A stretch of DNA of 8,057 bases from Paracoccaceae bacterium (GTDB lineage Bacteria > Pseudomonadota > Alphaproteobacteria > Rhodobacterales > Rhodobacteraceae): positions 1 to 8,057 of the forward strand of contig JAESQH010000069.1 of assembly GCA_016765235.1 (NCBI GenBank), in the 5' to 3' direction. The notes under the pieces were generated by a model. The model had not been told where the DNA came from, searched no databases, and saw only the letters and a program-made list of their open reading frames with translations. This document shows positions 5,736 to 8,057 of the stretch, piece after piece. Both the position numbers and the translations under genes were made by a program. Within the stretch, counting starts at the first letter, position 1; each line of letters starts with the position of its first letter.

Positions 5736-6296
5736 ATGTTTGATATTGGCTTCTCGGAGCTCTTGGTGATCGGCATTGTTTCGTTGATTGTCGTTGGCCC
5801 TAAAGATTTACCCGGCATGTTTCGTACAGTCGGCCGATACGTCGGCAAGGCTAAGGCTATGGCGCGGGAATTCCAGCGCTCGATGGAGGATGCGGCAGAC
5901 GCTTCCGGCCTGTCGGATGTGACCAAAGATTTCAAAAAAATGGCGAGCGGGCTTGATGATGTAAAAGACATCATGAATCCGATTGGCGCCGGTACGAAGA
6001 AGGCCAAAGAGCAGTTTAATAAAATTCTTGAAGCGAAAGATACGGGCGTTCCGCTAGAGGACGAAGATCCCGAAATCGCTGCGGACAAAGAATACGCTGA
6101 TGATTTGGTGGATGACGATCCTGCCCTCGGTCCGATTATTGAAATCGTTGAGGACGCGCCCAAACCAAAAGCGAAAGCAAAGCCTAAGGCAGCCAGCAAG
6201 CCTAAGGCGAATGCTGCGACCAAGCCAAAAGCAAAACCTAAGGCCAAGCGTAAACCTGAAGCCAAGCCTAAAACCGATGAGAGTGCGACGACATGA
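5736..6296 (+). CDS. tatB: twin-arginine translocase subunit TatB with acidic then basic tail
   Basis: TatB pairs with TatC in the inner membrane to form the receptor for twin-arginine signal peptides. The N terminus MFDIGFSELLVIGIVSLIVV has Glu8, the residue typical of TatB, then Gly21-Pro22 at the hinge and the amphipathic helix starting at DLPGMFRTVGRYVGKAK. The 186-residue length is close to that of other TatB proteins. The tail is striking: about residues 108-140 are rich in Asp/Glu (EDEDPE, DDLVDDD), and about 143-179 are a low-complexity run of Lys-Pro-Lys-Ala units with about sixteen Lys/Arg and a single Glu. The tail is expected to be cytoplasmic. GAAGG (5724-5728) lies seven bases before the ATG. 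The stop codon shares ATGA with the tatC start, so the two are translationally coupled. Confidence 0.94.
   Translation: MFDIGFSELLVIGIVSLIVVGPKDLPGMFRTVGRYVGKAKAMAREFQRSMEDAADASGLSDVTKDFKKMASGLDDVKDIMNPIGAGTKKAKEQFNKILEAKDTGVPLEDEDPEIAADKEYADDLVDDDPALGPIIEIVEDAPKPKAKAKPKAASKPKANAATKPKAKPKAKRKPEAKPKTDESATT
6166..6272 (+). repeat. degenerate Lys-Pro-Lys-Ala coding repeat in tatB
   Basis: The DNA repeats units of the type AAGCCTAAGGC / AAACCAAAAGC roughly every 12 to 24 bases, encoding about residues 144-179 of TatB. The units vary in third positions and spacing, so the lysine/proline/alanine pattern rather than the DNA sequence looks to be what is kept. Such a run can change length between strains. 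Confidence 0.6.
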
Positions 6297-7213
6297 GCGA
6301 CTCGGAAGTTGACGATTCCACAGCCCCGCTGATTGAACACTTAACAGAGCTACGGACACGTATCATCCGCTCCGTTATAGCATTTCTTATCGGCATGATC
6401 ATAACGTTCCCGTTCGCGGAACAAATCCTGTCGTTTCTGGCGGAACCAATGGCTGACATCATGCGCGCGCGCGGCGAAGATGCACAATTATTCTTCGATG
6501 CCCCGCAAGACGCCTTTTTTGCCTACGTAAAAATTGCCGTACTGTTCGGATTTGCACTGACTTCGCCCTACATCGGCGCACAGATGTGGCGCTTCGTGGC
6601 ACCTGGCCTTTATAAAGAAGAGCGCGGAGCGTTCTTGCCATTCCTTATCGCCTCGCCGCTGCTGTTTATCGCAGGCGGCGCATTCGCCTATTATGTTGTA
6701 ATGCCACTGGCGATGAATTTCTTCTTGGGCTTTGGCAGCGTGATCCCGATGCTGTCCTCAATTCTGGGTTTAAGCGGCGAAGTTACGCCTGACGCGGTGG
6801 AAACAGCGGATGCCGGCTTACGAATTTTCTACTTCGGTTCGATAAAAGAATATCTGGCGCTATCTATTAAATTCATCGTTGCCTTCGGAATTTGTTTCCA
6901 ACTTCCTGTGCTGTTAACATTGATGGGCAAGGCAGGACTTGTGACAGCCAAAGGGCTGAGCGAGGTGCGCAAATACGCCATGGTTGCCATTCTGGTGCTG
7001 GCCGCGATTGTCACACCGCCAGATGTCATCACACAGGGCATTCTGTTTGTGGTCGTTTATGGTCTTTACGAAATTTCGATTATTCTGGTTAGAATGGTCG
7101 AGAAAAAGCGCGAGGAACGTCTGCGCGAAGAAGGTTATTATGACGACGAAGAAAGCGAAGCAGACGAAGAAGTTGATCCGCTGATTACCGAGTTCGACAA
7201 GGACGATGACTAG
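6293..7213 (+). CDS. tatC: twin-arginine translocase subunit TatC, with extra periplasmic and C-terminal segments
   Basis: TatC is the six-helix inner-membrane core that first binds twin-arginine signal peptides. Family landmarks are present: HLTELRTRI at 16-24 with the conserved Glu19, FVAPGLYKEER at 101-111 with the Glu110 of the signal-binding loop, the helix-4 segment AFGICFQLPVLL at 197-208, and TPPDVITQ at 241-248. At the helix-4 position where E. coli has Glu170, this protein has Gln203, a change seen in many TatC proteins. It is 306 residues long against the usual 240-260. Two additions explain this: roughly 25 extra residues in the periplasmic loop between helices 3 and 4 (about 148-183), and a C-terminal tail from about 270 that ends in a strongly acidic stretch (284-306, fourteen Asp/Glu). 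The start overlaps the tatB stop as ATGA. The stop TAG shares its G with the GTG start of the next gene. Confidence 0.96.
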   Translation: MSDSEVDDSTAPLIEHLTELRTRIIRSVIAFLIGMIITFPFAEQILSFLAEPMADIMRARGEDAQLFFDAPQDAFFAYVKIAVLFGFALTSPYIGAQMWRFVAPGLYKEERGAFLPFLIASPLLFIAGGAFAYYVVMPLAMNFFLGFGSVIPMLSSILGLSGEVTPDAVETADAGLRIFYFGSIKEYLALSIKFIVAFGICFQLPVLLTLMGKAGLVTAKGLSEVRKYAMVAILVLAAIVTPPDVITQGILFVVVYGLYEISIILVRMVEKKREERLREEGYYDDEESEADEEVDPLITEFDKDDD

Positions 7214-8057
7214 TGGATCGTACGCTCGAGGCGTTGGAACGTATTGCTAACGCGCTGGAGCGAATGAACCCCGCACCGACCTCGGTCCCTGATTTCACAG
7301 GGGCCGCGGCGTATGTTTGGCACACCGAACCTGACCGTTTGGAGGGCGTGCCAAATGTCAATCGAATCGACATCGACTTGCTGGTCGGGATTGATCGTGC
7401 GCGCGATACCCTTTTGGCTAACACCTTGCAGTTTGCCAAGGGCATGCCTGCCAACAACGTCTTGCTTTGGGGCGCGCGCGGTATGGGAAAGTCATCCTTG
7501 ATCAAGGCCGCCCACGCCGAGGTTTCCAAGCAGGCGCAAGGTTTGGTCCTGATCGAAATCCAGCGCGAAGACTTACCCTCAATCGGGCGGCTGTTGAATT
7601 TGTTGAGAGGGCAGGCGAACCGATTTCTGTTGTTTTGCGATGACCTATCCTTCGATCATGACGACACCCATTATAAATCCCTGAAAGCCGTGCTGGATGG
7701 CGGGATCGAGGGGCGGCCAGATAACGTGTTGTTCTATGCCACATCTAATCGTCGGCACCTGATGCCCCGCGATATGATCGAGAACGAGCGTTCAACCGCG
7801 ATCAGCCCATCCGAGGCGGTAGAGGAAAAAGTCTCGCTGTCGGATCGTTTCGGTTTGTGGCTAGGTTTTCATCCGTGTGACCAAGATGAATATTTGGCGA
7901 TGATACGGGGCTACTGCGGCGCGCTAGAGATTGAAATTGCTGATGCTGATCTGCGGGCCGAAGCCATCGAGTGGCAACAAACTCGCGGCAGCCGTTCAGG
8001 TCGCGTAGCGTGGCAGTACGTAACCGATCTGGCGGGGCGTCGTGGCGTTAAGATTTA
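7213..8057 (+). CDS. DUF815 family AAA+ ATPase, last base of stop codon outside window
   Basis: This is a P-loop ATPase of the AAA+ type matching the DUF815 family, whose function is not established. From a GTG at 7213 the frame is open for 281 codons to the window edge. Walker A GARGMGKS is at residues 87-94, Walker B LLFCDD at 139-144, sensor-1 Asn179 in ATSNRRH, and a possible arginine finger Arg212 in SDRFG. The segments CDDLSF, KAVLDGGIEGRPDNV and YATSNRRHL are typical of the family. The residues just before the edge (RRGVKI) look like a family C terminus, and the last two bases are TA, so the next base probably completes a stop. AAGGA (7199-7203) is nine bases before the GTG; the in-frame ATG at 7264 is an alternative start but leaves 50 bases unexplained and would lose the overlap. 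The GTG shares its first base with the tatC stop, so coupled translation is likely. No signal peptide or membrane helix: cytoplasmic. Confidence 0.88.
   Translation, partial: MDRTLEALERIANALERMNPAPTSVPDFTGAAAYVWHTEPDRLEGVPNVNRIDIDLLVGIDRARDTLLANTLQFAKGMPANNVLLWGARGMGKSSLIKAAHAEVSKQAQGLVLIEIQREDLPSIGRLLNLLRGQANRFLLFCDDLSFDHDDTHYKSLKAVLDGGIEGRPDNVLFYATSNRRHLMPRDMIENERSTAISPSEAVEEKVSLSDRFGLWLGFHPCDQDEYLAMIRGYCGALEIEIADADLRAEAIEWQQTRGSRSGRVAWQYVTDLAGRRGVKI

Noticed and set aside
5693..6340. Long minus-strand reading frame of 215 codons opposite tatA end and tatB
   Set aside because: It is the antisense shadow of tatB; its low-complexity Ala/Leu/Phe/Gly-rich run is simply the complement of the Lys-Pro-Lys-Ala repeat, and the sense gene is a certain TatB.

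Overview
The window looks like chromosomal DNA of an alphaproteobacterium, most likely of the Rhodobacterales/Roseobacter type. The reasons are the protein sequences themselves (TatABC with an enlarged TatC periplasmic loop, a DUF815 ATPase directly behind tatC, Roseobacter-like SDR and RF3), the moderate G+C judged by eye, and the tight gene packing. There are no tRNAs or rRNAs, no CRISPR array, no insertion sequence and no phage genes. Apart from the two edge genes, all genes look intact.

Layout. On the minus strand at the left edge is the N-terminal third or so of peptide chain release factor 3 (prfC, start at 345, running out of the window). All other genes are on the plus strand. A 105-bp divergent spacer is followed by a compact trio: a small lipoprotein with a peptidase-inhibitor I78 domain (451-786), a divergent short-chain dehydrogenase that lacks the usual Tyr/Lys pair (803-1582), and an AlkC-type DNA alkylation repair protein with a C-terminal Ig-like domain (1587-2708). 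After a 121-bp gap come a sodium:solute symporter family protein (2830-4230) and an Fe(III)/polyamine-type ABC transporter ATPase with a TTG start (4284-5357), whose permease and binding protein are not here. A 145-bp regulatory-looking gap with two inverted repeats precedes tatA-tatB-tatC (5503-7213), the twin-arginine protein export machinery. Next, overlapping the tatC stop codon by one base, is a DUF815 AAA+ ATPase that reaches the last base of the window and lacks only the final base of what is probably its stop codon.

How the genes work together. TatA, TatB and TatC form one export complex, and the overlapping start/stop signals say that tatB-tatC-DUF815 are translated as a coupled unit. 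The trio upstream is probably one transcript, but its products (envelope peptidase inhibitor, dehydrogenase of unknown substrate, base-excision repair glycosylase) share no obvious pathway. The symporter and the ABC ATPase are each transport genes of unknown substrate.

I see no clearly new multi-gene system. The points most worth a second look are the oppositely charged tails of TatB and TatC, the coupled DUF815 ATPase, the paired dyads before tatA, a promoter placed so that prfC mRNA would be leaderless, and the catalytically divergent SDR.
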